Positions 1 to 11,338 are shown, numbered from the stretch's first letter. The stretch is 12,594 bases of DNA from Chloroflexi bacterium RBG_16_56_11 (GCA_001796865.1 MGNQ01000046.1:19488-32081), one strand, 5' to 3'. Notes: generated by a model not told the origin, from the sequence alone. Made by a program: numbers and translations.

Positions 1-146
1 GGCTCTCTCGGCAGGCTGCGGAAAACGAACGTGAATTGAAAAAGCTGCTGGAGAGGTCACCCGGGTCCCTCAAGCCTTCCCTGGAAAAATCCCTCGAAGC
101 CGCTCGTCGTGGTTACGAGCGCGCCCTCAGCGGTCTCGAAGACTAA
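1..146 (+). CDS. C-terminal end of an unrecognised protein (5' end outside window)
   Basis: An open frame runs from the left edge (first whole codon at 3) to a TAA at 144-146 and gives 47 C-terminal residues ending in GLED. The peptide is rich in Leu, Lys, Glu, Arg and Ala and reads as one or two amphipathic helices, with a short Pro/Gly/Ser break (about SPGSLKPS) in the middle. The codon use resembles that of the neighbouring genes. The Ala/Arg-rich ending around EAARRGYERAL vaguely recalls the tail of DUF5667-type proteins found in Chloroflexota, but this is too short to name. No hairpin plus T-run follows it before 340, so I cannot say where its transcript ends. Confidence 0.6.
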   Translation, partial: LSRQAAENERELKKLLERSPGSLKPSLEKSLEAARRGYERALSGLED

Positions 147-305
147 AGCCTGCCGTAAAGCCCCCCTTTCCACATCCCCTTAAGTGACATTGATTACATC
201 CACGCGCGTCTAAAAACGATAGTATATAGTCGTGTCCGCATACTTTTATCTACCGGAAAATATGAATTGACGTTGAAGGTGCCAGGTTCCGGCTGTTTTC
301 CTAAC

Positions 306-334
306 TTCCCGACGGCCCGGTCGTTATATATATT
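306..334 (+). promoter_or_regulatory. Weak candidate promoter for the SIMPL lipoprotein gene
   Basis: TATATT at 329-334 matches the -10 consensus in 5 of 6 positions. TTCCCG at 306-311 sits 17 nt upstream but matches the -35 consensus in only 3 of 6. Transcription would start near 341 and leave a leader of about 20 nt that just includes the ribosome binding site at 349-355. It is plausible by position, but the -35 box is poor. Confidence 0.3.
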
Positions 335-348
335 GGACAGTGTCTGAC

Positions 349-355
349 AAGGAGG
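349..355 (+). promoter_or_regulatory. Ribosome binding site that sets the SIMPL protein start
   Basis: AAGGAGG is a full Shine-Dalgarno core. It lies 5 nt before GTG 361 but only 2 nt before ATG 358, and it falls downstream of the GTG at 340. The GTG at 361 is therefore the best start, and the first 7 residues of the longest open frame are not translated. Confidence 0.8.
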
Positions 356-360
356 AAATG

Positions 361-1131
361 GTGAAAAACAAAATCTGGTTTCTACTGTTCGGGGTGGTGT
401 TGCTGGTGGGGGTGGTAGCGCTGGCGGGTTGTGATAGCGCCGAGATAGCCGGGGGAACGCTGGAGCTCAAGGGCAATCTCAACAATCAGCAGGAAGGCAT
501 CTGGGTCAACGGCGAAGGTAAAGTCACCGCCGTCCCGGACGTGGCCATTTTAAGTCTGGGTATTGAGGCTCAGGAGACGACCGTAGCTGTCGCCCAGGCT
601 AGCGCCGCCGCCGCCATGGACACCGTGATGAAGGCGCTCAAGGACAAGGGTATTGCTGATAAGGACATCCAGACCCAGTATTTCAATATCCAGAGGGTTA
701 CGCGCTGGGACAATGATAAGCAGCAGGAAGTGGTCATCGGCTACCGGGTGACCAACACGGTCACGGCTAAAATAAGGGACGTCGCCAAGTCCGGCAGTAT
801 CATCGACGCGGTTGTCGTGGCCGGGGGCGACCTGACCCGGGTCAACAGCATCGGCTTCCAGGTGGATAACCCGGCCCCCTTTCAGGAGCAGGCTAGGGAC
901 AAGGCCGTCGCCAACGCCGCCGACAAGGCTAAAAAGCTGGCGGACGCTGCCGGAGTTAAGCTGGGCAAGCCAGTCTACATTACCGAGTCGTCTTTCGTCC
1001 CCGGGCCTATCTTCCGGGCTGACCTCGCCAAGGCTGAGGGCGCGCCGGTGCTCGCCGTTGAGACCCCGATAAGCCCCGGCGAAACGGAAATCACGGTGAA
1101 CGTCCAGATTAACTACGCGATAGCTGACTGA
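361..1131 (+). CDS. SIMPL-domain (DUF541) predicted lipoprotein
   Basis: This 256-residue exported protein carries a SIMPL domain (PF04402, formerly DUF541), a family with no settled biochemical role that includes periplasmic and cell-surface proteins. The N-terminus is MKNK, then a hydrophobic stretch (residues 5-22) and a lipobox L21-A22-G23-C24, so Cys24 should be lipid-modified and anchor the protein to the outer face of the membrane. The SIMPL domain spans about residues 47-256. It opens with the typical GEGKVTAVPDVAILSLG stretch, contains an Ala-rich helix, and has the family pattern of a G-I-x-x-K-D-I-Q-T segment near its first third. The start at GTG 361 was chosen because AAGGAGG lies 5 nt upstream; ATG 358 would add one residue. 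The gene is monocistronic, ending just before a strong terminator, and converges with queH. The family call is firm; the function is unknown. Confidence 0.92.
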   Translation: MKNKIWFLLFGVVLLVGVVALAGCDSAEIAGGTLELKGNLNNQQEGIWVNGEGKVTAVPDVAILSLGIEAQETTVAVAQASAAAAMDTVMKALKDKGIADKDIQTQYFNIQRVTRWDNDKQQEVVIGYRVTNTVTAKIRDVAKSGSIIDAVVVAGGDLTRVNSIGFQVDNPAPFQEQARDKAVANAADKAKKLADAAGVKLGKPVYITESSFVPGPIFRADLAKAEGAPVLAVETPISPGETEITVNVQINYAIAD

Positions 1132-1161
1132 CGGACCGCCGGCTGACAAAAAGGTTAAACG

Positions 1162-1198
1162 ATGAAGGGGAGCGCAGTCTCCCCTTCATTTTGTTTTT
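1162..1198 (+). terminator. Strong Rho-independent terminator after the SIMPL gene
   Basis: A perfect 11-bp stem, ATGAAGGGGAG (1162-1172) paired with CTCCCCTTCAT (1179-1189), has a 6-nt loop CGCAGT and is followed by TTTGTTTTT (1190-1198). The right arm and T-run overlap the last codons and the TGA (1188-1186) of the facing queH gene. Read on the minus strand, the hairpin is followed by a looser T-rich run (GTTTAACCTTTTT), so it may also slow or stop queH transcription. Confidence 0.9.
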
Positions 1199-1728
1199 CT
1201 ATCTGAATAGCGCTCGTACTCGCTGTAGATACAGCCGCAGTACTGCTGGCGGTAGAGGTCCATTGGCTTGGTGATGTGGCGGCTGTCCGAGTAGCGTTTC
1301 CTGAGGTCGGCATAGAGGAAGGCCACACCTTTTTCTACGGCGATTTTTTCCGCGGTCTCCCGGATAAGCTCGTGTTTCTGCTGCGGGCTGATGAGCAGGG
1401 TGGTTGTGAACGCGTCAAAGCCGTTTTCCCGGGCGAACCTGGCAGTCTTCTCCAGCCGGAGGTCGAAGCAGCAGCCGCAGCGTCCCGCTTCCTTGCCGGC
1501 GACCCGCCGGAAAAACTCGACCATTTCGTAACTCTCGGGGACGACCAGCGGCATGGCTATCTTATCCGCCAGGGCTTTCACGCCTTCGAGTCGCTTCCCG
1601 TGCTCGGCAAAGGGATGGATGTTGGGATTATACCACAGCCCGCTGACTTCGTAGCCCTCCCGCCGCCAGTGCTCCACCGTATAGGCAGCGCAGTGGGCGC
1701 AGCAGACGTGGAGGAGGAGTTTTTTCAT
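1186..1728 (-). CDS. queH: Epoxyqueuosine reductase QueH
   Basis: This 180-residue protein of the QueH family (PF02677, formerly DUF208) carries out the last step of queuosine synthesis, reducing epoxyqueuosine to queuosine in the wobble position of GUN-anticodon tRNAs. It is the non-homologous alternative to the cobalamin-dependent QueG. The family's cysteine pattern is visible: C9-C10 (in HVCCAHC, with C13), C84-x-C86-C87 (RCGCCFDLRL) and C164-x-C166 (QQYCGCIYS). These are the expected ligands and redox residues for the iron-sulfur centre. LWYNPNIHP (31-39) and the TTTLLISPQQKH segment (108-119) are also typical. Length is normal for the family. Its ATG overlaps the TGA of the upstream GNAT gene (ATGA, 1725-1728) and there is no strong Shine-Dalgarno, so translation is probably coupled. 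No other queuosine gene is in the window. Confidence 0.92.
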   Translation of the reverse strand: MKKLLLHVCCAHCAAYTVEHWRREGYEVSGLWYNPNIHPFAEHGKRLEGVKALADKIAMPLVVPESYEMVEFFRRVAGKEAGRCGCCFDLRLEKTARFARENGFDAFTTTLLISPQQKHELIRETAEKIAVEKGVAFLYADLRKRYSDSRHITKPMDLYRQQYCGCIYSEYERYSDRKTK

Positions 1729-2270
1729 GGTTTGTATTCGCTTTTCAATATCCCGTATAGTTCGAAGTCCACGAAGTTTCCCATTTTTTTAAAGTGCTGT
1801 CGTAAACTCCCTTCGTATTTCATGCCTATTTTCTGCATGATGCGTCCCGAAGCCGGGTTGTGCTTAAAATGCCTGGCATGAATCCGATTTAAACCCATTA
1901 CCTCAAAGCCGTATTTCAAAATTGCCCGTGCTGCCTCTGTGCCGTAACCGTTTCTCCAGTATGGTTTAGCAATCCAGTATCCGATTTCGGCACACTCCGA
2001 CTCACGGTCAACATCATGGAAACCTATACCGCCGAGGAGTCGCCCATCCTGGCGGTCGGTGATGGCAAACTGGAACTCTCCTTTTTCCGCCCTTTCCCGG
2101 TGCTTACCTATCCATTCCTCGGCCATGCCATCCACGTAAGGGTGGGGGATATTAATCGTGGTGGCGGCGATATCTCGCTCGCCGATATGCCTTTGCAGAT
2201 CCGGAGCATCGGCGAGAGTATACGGCCTGAGTAAAAGATGTTCCGTGGCGATGGTAGTTTGCTTGTCCAT
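1725..2270 (-). CDS. GNAT-family N-acetyltransferase, RimJ/RimL type
   Basis: This 181-residue acetyltransferase uses acetyl-CoA; its substrate cannot be told from sequence. The opening TEHLLLRPYTLADAPDL (residues 9-25) is the standard RimJ/RimL-like start (PF13302). The acetyl-CoA pyrophosphate loop is R106-N107-G108-Y109-G110-T111, preceded by EIGYWIAKPYW, and followed by a C-terminal half with GLNRIHARHFKHNPASGRIMQKIGM and a Y-x-x-E-G-x-L-R-Q-H segment. RimJ/RimL act on the N-termini of ribosomal proteins, but most members of this broad group modify other amines, including antibiotics. It is first in a two-gene unit with queH. G+C is lower than in its neighbours (83 of 180 at 1801-1980, about 46%, against 79 of 120, about 66%, at 1381-1500 in queH), which hints at separate acquisition. 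Confidence 0.88.
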   Translation of the reverse strand: MDKQTTIATEHLLLRPYTLADAPDLQRHIGERDIAATTINIPHPYVDGMAEEWIGKHRERAEKGEFQFAITDRQDGRLLGGIGFHDVDRESECAEIGYWIAKPYWRNGYGTEAARAILKYGFEVMGLNRIHARHFKHNPASGRIMQKIGMKYEGSLRQHFKKMGNFVDFELYGILKSEYKP

Positions 2271-2290
2271 GAGATTATCCCGAATAAGAA

Positions 2291-2320
2291 ATTATACGAT
2301 GGATATTGTTAATGAGTAAA
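2291..2320 (-). promoter_or_regulatory. Candidate promoter for the GNAT-queH pair
   Basis: Read on the minus strand, a perfect TATAAT -10 box lies at 2296-2291, with TTTACT (4 of 6 matches to the -35 consensus) at 2320-2315 and an 18-nt spacer. Transcription would begin near 2284, giving a leader of only about 14 nt before the ATG at 2270. It sits between the intergenic repeat and the GNAT gene, so this pair need not depend on read-through from ruvB. Confidence 0.55.
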
Positions 2321-2403
2321 GACAGATTCCAGCCTGCGCCGGAATGACAGCGGTAGAGATTGCAACGTCATCCCGAGTGTGTCGGGGCTCCTCGCAATGA
2401 CAG
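2321..2403. repeat. Intergenic palindromic repeat element (two imperfect hairpins)
   Basis: Two inverted-repeat units lie side by side. The first has ATTCC (2326-2330) facing GGAAT (2341-2345), followed by GACAG. The second has ATTGC (2359-2363) facing GCAAT (2394-2398), with nested GTCAT (2367-2371) facing ATGAC (2397-2401) as an alternative pairing, and CCCGA (2372-2376) facing TCGGG (2382-2386). Read on the minus strand the pattern is TGTCATTGCGAGGAG followed by TGTCATTCCGGCG, which resembles dispersed intergenic elements known in many bacterial genomes. Only one copy is in this window, so its dispersed nature is inferred. It fills most of the gap between ruvB and the GNAT gene and could act as a transcript-stabilising or attenuating structure for ruvB mRNA. 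Confidence 0.65.
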
Positions 2404-2419
2404 GAGGAATGTTCAGAAT

Positions 2420-3442
2420 TTACAGCAGGCTCTGCTGCTGGTGCTTCTCTTTATTATAGGGCAGTCCCAGGTGCTCGTAGGCCAGGCGCGTGGCCGGGCG
2501 GCCGCGGGGGGTCCTGTCCAGGAATCCCAGCTGCAACAGGTACGGTTCGTAAACATCCATGATGGTGTCCGACTCTTCGCTGATGGACGCGGCGATGGTC
2601 TCCAGCCCCACTGGCCCGCCGTTGAACTTCTCGACGATTGTCCGCAACACCTTGTGGTCGATTTCATCCAGCCCGATGGGGTCGATTTCCAGTTTGGATA
2701 GGGCGGCCCTGGCCACTTCCGGGGTTATCCTCCCGTCTGCCATTACCTGGGCATAGTCCCGAACGCGCTTGAGGAGGCGGTTGGCCACGCGCGGGGTGCC
2801 GCGGGAGCGCCGCGCTATTTCTCTGAGTCCCTCTTCTTCCGCCTGTACCCGGAGAATGCCGGCTGACCGTCGGACGATTTTTTCCAGAGAGGCCTGGTCG
2901 TAGAAGTCCAGGCGGTACACGGCGCCGAATCTATCGCGTAACGGCGGACTGAGCAGGGCGTAGCGGGTGGTTGCCCCAATAAGGGTGAACGGGGGCAGGT
3001 TCAAACGCAGGCTCCGTGCTCCCGGCCCCTTGCCGATGATGATGTCCAGGGCGTAGTCTTCCAGCGCAGGATATAGTATCTCTTCGACCGTCCGGCTCAG
3101 TCGATGGATTTCGTCGATAAAGAGTATGTCATCGCTGCGTAGATTGGTCAGGATAGCGGCCAGGTCGCCGGTCCGCTCGATAGCGGGGCCGGACGTCGTC
3201 TTGATATTAACGCCTACCTCTACGGCGATGATGTGCGCCAGGCAGGTCTTCCCCAGGCCGGGCGGACCGTAAAAAAGAACGTGGTCCAGCGGCTCGCCGC
3301 GGCCTCTGGCGGCGGTAATGGCTATTTTCAGGTTCTCTTTGGTCTTGTCCTGCCCGATAAAATCGGTCAGAGATCGCGGTCGGAGGCTCGTTTCTAACGG
3401 GGCGTCCTCGGCGCTGGGTTTACCCGAAATAATGCGAGCTAT
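2420..3442 (-). CDS. ruvB: Holliday junction branch migration helicase RuvB (predicted AUA start)
   Basis: RuvB is the hexameric AAA+ motor that, with RuvA, drives branch migration of Holliday junctions and hands them to RuvC. My translation from ATA 3442 gives 340 residues, the normal family length. Residues 1-30 (MARIISGKPSAEDAPLE, then LRPRSLTDFIG) are a typical N-terminus. Walker A is GPPGLGKT (59-66), Walker B is ILFIDEIHRL (106-115), sensor 1 is around GATTR (156-160), the arginine finger region is LRDRFG (168-173), and GTPRVANRLLKR marks the sensor 2 lid. The C-terminal winged helix contains the GGPVGLETIAASI segment. Residue 67 is Cys where Thr is usual. No ATG, GTG or TTG occurs in frame between the upstream TGA and codon 147 (TTG 3004), so the start must be non-standard or the base miscalled. 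It is third in the operon, 31 nt after rpoC. Confidence 0.93.
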   Translation of the reverse strand: MARIISGKPSAEDAPLETSLRPRSLTDFIGQDKTKENLKIAITAARGRGEPLDHVLFYGPPGLGKTCLAHIIAVEVGVNIKTTSGPAIERTGDLAAILTNLRSDDILFIDEIHRLSRTVEEILYPALEDYALDIIIGKGPGARSLRLNLPPFTLIGATTRYALLSPPLRDRFGAVYRLDFYDQASLEKIVRRSAGILRVQAEEEGLREIARRSRGTPRVANRLLKRVRDYAQVMADGRITPEVARAALSKLEIDPIGLDEIDHKVLRTIVEKFNGGPVGLETIAASISEESDTIMDVYEPYLLQLGFLDRTPRGRPATRLAYEHLGLPYNKEKHQQQSLL

Positions 3443-3445
3443 CTT

Positions 3446-3454
3446 TCACCCCCT
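3446..3454 (-). promoter_or_regulatory. Shine-Dalgarno sequence that points to the ATA start of ruvB
   Basis: On the minus strand, AGGGGGTGA matches the extended anti-16S consensus AGGAGGTGA in 8 of 9 positions, and the single difference can form a G-U pair. The core ends 6 nt before ATA (3442-3440), the ideal distance. The next alternative, ATT at 3433-3431, would be 15 nt away. The site lies in the 31-nt gap between rpoC and ruvB. Confidence 0.8.
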
Positions 3455-3473
3455 GGTCAGACCGCGGGAAAAA

Positions 3474-6400
3474 TTACTCGTCCTGTTTTTCCCCGGATGT
3501 TGCAGCTTCCGGAGGTTCGGCTACCTGTTCGCCGGGTCCCAGTTGCTCCAGAAGGTTCTCTTCCTTTTCTTCTCCGGCCGGGGCGGTCGCGGTGCCGACA
3601 GGCTCGACCTCGCTGATGGCCAGGCTGGCTAGCAATCGTTGTGCCTCATCTTGTTCCGGGGCCTTGGGCGGCAGCAGTTCGGCCATTTTTTCATCCGTCA
3701 GGTAGCGGGCGGGAATGAGTTTACCGATAATCACGTTTTCTTTGAGCCCGACCAGCTTGTCTATCCGTCCGTTGGCGGCGGCCTCGGTGAGAATTCTGGT
3801 CGTCTCCTGGAAAGATGCGGCCGCCAGCCAGCTATCGGTGCTGAGTGAAGCCCGGGTGATGCCCAGCAGAACGGTGTGGGCCGTGGCCGGCTCACCCCCC
3901 TCGGCCAGCACCTTGGCATTCGTATCTTCGTAAGCGTATTTATCGATGAGCTCGTCCGGCACCAGGTCGGTGTCGCCCGCCGAATCGATACGCACTTTGG
4001 TGAGCATCTGGTGCGCGATGACCTCGATGTGCTTGTCGTTGATATTGACGCCCTGGGAGCGGTAGACCTTCTGGACCTCGTCGACCAGGTACTGCTGGAC
4101 AGCTTCCTTGCCAAGGATACGCAGGATATCGTGTGGATTTACAGAGCCGTCGGTAAGTTGCTGCCCGGCCTTGATGGCGTCCCCGTTCTGGATCCAGATG
4201 CTGGCGGTGGACGGGACGACGTATTCGCGTTCCTCTTTTTCGGCGTAGCTGACAATGAGCTGCTTCTTTTTCACCGAGACCTCGCCGGAGAAGCGGGCCA
4301 CGACTGGCTGGACATCGGTAGGGGCCTTCTCCTTTTCTTTCGCTCCGGGAGGTGCCGGCGCGGCCAGAACCATGCCGATATCCACCATCTGCCCGTTTTT
4401 CACCATTACCTGCCAGTGGGCCGGCAAGGGATATTCATCGTGGTAAGTCTCCGTACTGGCTACCTTGATTCGCCGGCCTCCCTCATCCTGGACTATCTCG
4501 GCGGTACCGTCTATTTCGGAGATTATCGCCTGACCCCGCGGCGTCCTGGCCTCGAATAGCTCCTCTACTCTGGGCAGACCTGAGGTGATATCCAGGCCGA
4601 CGACGCCACCGGTGTGGAACGTGCGTAGCGTGAGTTGGGTCCCCGGTTCACCGATGCTCTCGGCGGCAATGATACCCACCGCTACCAGGGGTTCGATGAG
4701 TTTGCCGTGGGCGAGGTCGCGTCCGTAGCAGAGTCGGCAGGTGCCCCGCCGCGATTGGCAGGTCAGCGGCGACCTTACCTGGATGGTTGTCAGACCGGCA
4801 GCGGCGATCTTTTCGACTTTTTGCTCGCTGATTTCTTCATTCCTGGCAACGATGACCTCGTCAGTTTCGGGATGGACGATGTCGCTGACGGCCGTCCGGC
4901 CCAGCGCGCGCTCGGCGAGGGGGGGCAGCAGGCCTTTTTCTTTCGGTTCTGTTATCCAGACGCCATCGGTGGTGCCGCAGTCTTCGTCGGCGGTAATGAC
5001 GTCTTGGGCGACGTCGATGAGGCGCCGGGTCAGATAACCGCTGTCCGACGTGCGCAGCGCCGTATCTGCCAGGCCTTTGCGGGCGCCGTGCGTGGAAATA
5101 AAATACTCGAGGATACTGTGCCCTTCGCGGAGGCTCGACTTGATGGGGAACTCGATAATCTTACCGGATGGGTCGGTCATCAGACCACGCATGCCGGCCA
5201 TCTGTCTTATCTGTGAGATGTTGCCTTTGGCCCCGGAGTTGGCCATCATATACACGCCGCCATAGCGGTCTAGATTGTTGGAGATGGTATTGGTGATATT
5301 ATCGGTGGTCTCCATCCACACGCCGACGACACCGTTATACCTTTCCTCGTCGGTAATAAGACCTCGGTGGTACTGGTTTTCGATGGTGGCGATCCTGGCC
5401 TCGGCTTCCTCCAGCATTTTCGGCTTGTTGGCTGGCACCTCGATATCGTTCATGGCGATGGTAATACCGGATTTGGAAGCGTACTGGAAGCCGAGACGCT
5501 TGATGTTATCCAGCACCTCGCCGGTGTCTTCGTCGCGCAGGATTTTACTGCATTTAGTGGCTATTTGTTTTAACGTCCCTTTATCGATGACTTTGTTATA
5601 AAAGCCGAGCTCAGCCGGCAGGACTTCGTTGAAAATGATGCGGCCGACGCTCGTCTTGAACCTTTCGCCCTTGGCGGTGTCCCTTACCTCGATTTCCTCC
5701 CTGAGGTCGATGACGCCGAACTCGTAAGCTAGCCTGGCCTCTTCAAAGCTCCCGAACAACCTGCCGTTTTCTTTACCACGGTGGCGGATGGTGGTCAGGT
5801 AGTAGCAGCCGAGGACCATGTCCAGCGTCGGTGCCATGGTCGGCTCGCCGCTGCTGGGCAGCAGGATATTGTGGTGGCTGAGCATCATGTCCCTGGCTTC
5901 CTTCACCGCAGCGCGGGACAAAGGCACATGCACGGCCATCTGGTCGCCGTCAAAATCGGCGTTAAAGGCCGAGCAGACCAGCGGGTGTATCTGGATGGCG
6001 CTGCCGTCGATGAGCACCGGTTCGAAAGCCTGTATACTCAACCGGTGTAGGGTGGGAGCGCGGTTGAGGAGCACCGGACGCTCCTTAATGACCTCCTCCA
6101 GGATATCGTACACCTCGGACTTAGCCCTTTCCACCAGCCTGCGGGCGCTCTTGATATTGGGGGCCAGTCCCTGGGCGACCAGGCGGCGCATGACGAACGG
6201 CTTGAAGAGCTCGAGGGCCATCCGCCGCGGCAGGCCACACTGGTGTAGTTTGAGTTCGGGGCCGCAGACGATTACGGAACGCCCGCTATAATCGACGCGT
6301 TTGCCGAGCAGGTTCTGGCGGAAGCGTCCCTGCTTGCCGCGCAGCATATCCGAAAGAGACTTCAACTTATGGTTGCCGCTGATGGAAATGGCGCGTCCCC

Positions 6401-7488
6401 TCCGGCCGTTGTCAATGAGCGAATCGACGGCCTCCTGGAGCATGCGCTTTTCATTACGAATGATTATTTCCGGGGCGCCGATATCTATCAGGTGGCGAAG
6501 GCGGTTATTGCGGTTGATAACCCTCCGGTACAGGTCATTGAGGTCGCTCGTGGCGAAGCGCCCGCCGTCCAGCTGCACCATGGGCCGCAGGTCCGGCGGC
6601 AGGACCGGCAGGACGGTTAAAACCATCCAATCCGGTTTGTTGCCGCTGTTGCGGAAGGCCTCTACCACCCGGAGCTGCTTGCTGGCTTTTTTTCGCCGCT
6701 GCCCGGAAGACGACTGGGTCTCCAGCAGGAGGTTGTTGCGGATTTCATCGAGGTTGATGCCCTTCATTATCTGGAGAATGGCCTCGGCGCCCATCCCGGC
6801 TTCGAAAACGTCCCCGAACCTCTGCTTGAGGTCATGGAACTGGTTTTCGGTCAGGAGTTCTTTAACGTGAAGGTCTTTGAGCTTTTCTACATCCAGCGCC
6901 AGGCCTTCCTCGATTTTATCTTTTTCATCGACGGTCTGCCCGCGGGCCTTGTTGACCTCTTCGACCGTGGCCTCTTCCTGTTCCATTGCGGCGATTTTAT
7001 CTTCGCTGGCTTTCTGACTATCGCCGATTGTCTTGGCGGCGTCTTCCTCCAGTCGTTTCAGGGCCGCTTGTCTGGATTCTTCATCTATGGATGTGACGAT
7101 GTACTGCGAAAAATAAAGCACGTGCTCCAGGGCGCGCGGTGAAAGGTCGAGAAGCAGGCCGAGCCGGCTCGGGATGCCCTTGGCGAACCAGATGTGGCTG
7201 ACCGGGCATGCCAGCTCGATGTGACCCATGCGCTCCCGGCGTACCTTGGCGCGCGCAACCTCGACGCCGCACTTATCGCAGATGACTCCTTTATATCTTA
7301 TCCGCTTGTATTTGCCGCAGTAGCATTCGAAGTCCTTGGTCGGCCCGAAGATTCGCTCGCAGAAAAGCCCGTCTCGTTCCGGTTTCAGGGTGCGATAGTT
7401 GATGGTCTCGGGCTTGGTCACTTCCCCGTAGGACCAACTGCGTATTTGCTCCGGCGAAGCCAGCGAAATTCGCACGGCGTCAAAATCG

Positions 7489-7502
<14 letters not shown>
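3474..7502 (-). CDS. rpoC: RNA polymerase subunit beta' (RpoC)
   Basis: The beta' subunit (1342 residues) forms the DNA-binding clamp and supplies the catalytic Mg of RNA polymerase. The N-terminal zinc site is C60, C62, C75, C78. NADFDGDQM (514-522) gives the three catalytic aspartates D516, D518 and D520. The second zinc site is C842, C915, C922 and C925. The trigger loop lies around MRGLMTDPSGK (771-781) onward, followed by STHGARKGLADTAL. GEPGTQLTLRTFHTGG (951-966) is present. A charged, helix-prone insert at about 141-212 separates two conserved blocks that lie close together in E. coli. The last 65 or so residues are an acidic, Pro/Ala-rich tail. The ATG lies inside the end of rpoB (14-nt overlap) with GAGAGG 6 nt upstream, so translation of the two subunits is probably coupled. 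Confidence 0.98.
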
Positions 7503-11250
<3,748 letters not shown>

Positions 11251-11255
11251 CTCTA

Positions 11256-11261
11256 CTCCTT
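11256..11261 (-). promoter_or_regulatory. Ribosome binding site of rpoB
   Basis: AAGGAG on the minus strand, 5 nt before ATG 11250, fixes the start of the beta subunit at MVLESLL. Confidence 0.85.
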
Positions 11262-11292
11262 AGACGAACGCAACGATTCTCTTGCTTCAGCA

Positions 11293-11322
11293 GTTATCTT
11301 AGAATGAAGGCAGGCGTGCCAA
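11293..11322 (-). promoter_or_regulatory. Candidate proximal promoter of rpoB
   Basis: On the minus strand, TTGGCA (11322-11317, 5 of 6 matches to the -35 consensus) is followed after 18 nt by GATAAC (11298-11293, 4 of 6 matches to -10). Transcription would start near 11286, giving a leader of about 35 nt that includes the ribosome binding site. Confidence 0.4.
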
Positions 11323-11338
11323 TGCAGCATTACTTATG

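Larger units (their letters stand above)
147..357. other. Intergenic region upstream of the SIMPL lipoprotein gene
   Basis: About 210 nt without a gene. It is clearly more A+T-rich than its flanks around 180-265 and 321-334. Several T/A-rich hexamers occur (for example TATAGT at 225-230), but none is paired with a good -35 box at normal spacing. I see no RNA gene, repeat or terminator hairpin here. Confidence 0.5.

Noticed and set aside
340..360. Start of the SIMPL protein at GTG 340
   Set aside because: It would place the AAGGAGG ribosome binding site inside the coding region and add charged residues before a standard lipoprotein signal peptide.
550..1149. A 199-aa open frame antisense to the SIMPL gene
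   Set aside because: The plus-strand frame has a ribosome binding site, lipobox, SIMPL motifs and terminator. The antisense product shows no motif and would start inside the terminator side.
1276..1881. A 201-aa plus-strand open frame opposite queH and the GNAT gene
   Set aside because: It spans the junction of two well-supported minus-strand genes and has no recognisable domain or ribosome binding site.
2321..2403. CRISPR repeats or an insertion sequence
   Set aside because: There are only two unlike palindromic units with no spacers, no transposase gene and no target-site duplication that I can see.
2420..3004. A 194-aa gene starting at TTG 3004
   Set aside because: It is only the C-terminal part of RuvB. 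The residues upstream in the same frame are a perfectly conserved RuvB N-terminus with Walker A and B, so the gene extends to 3442.
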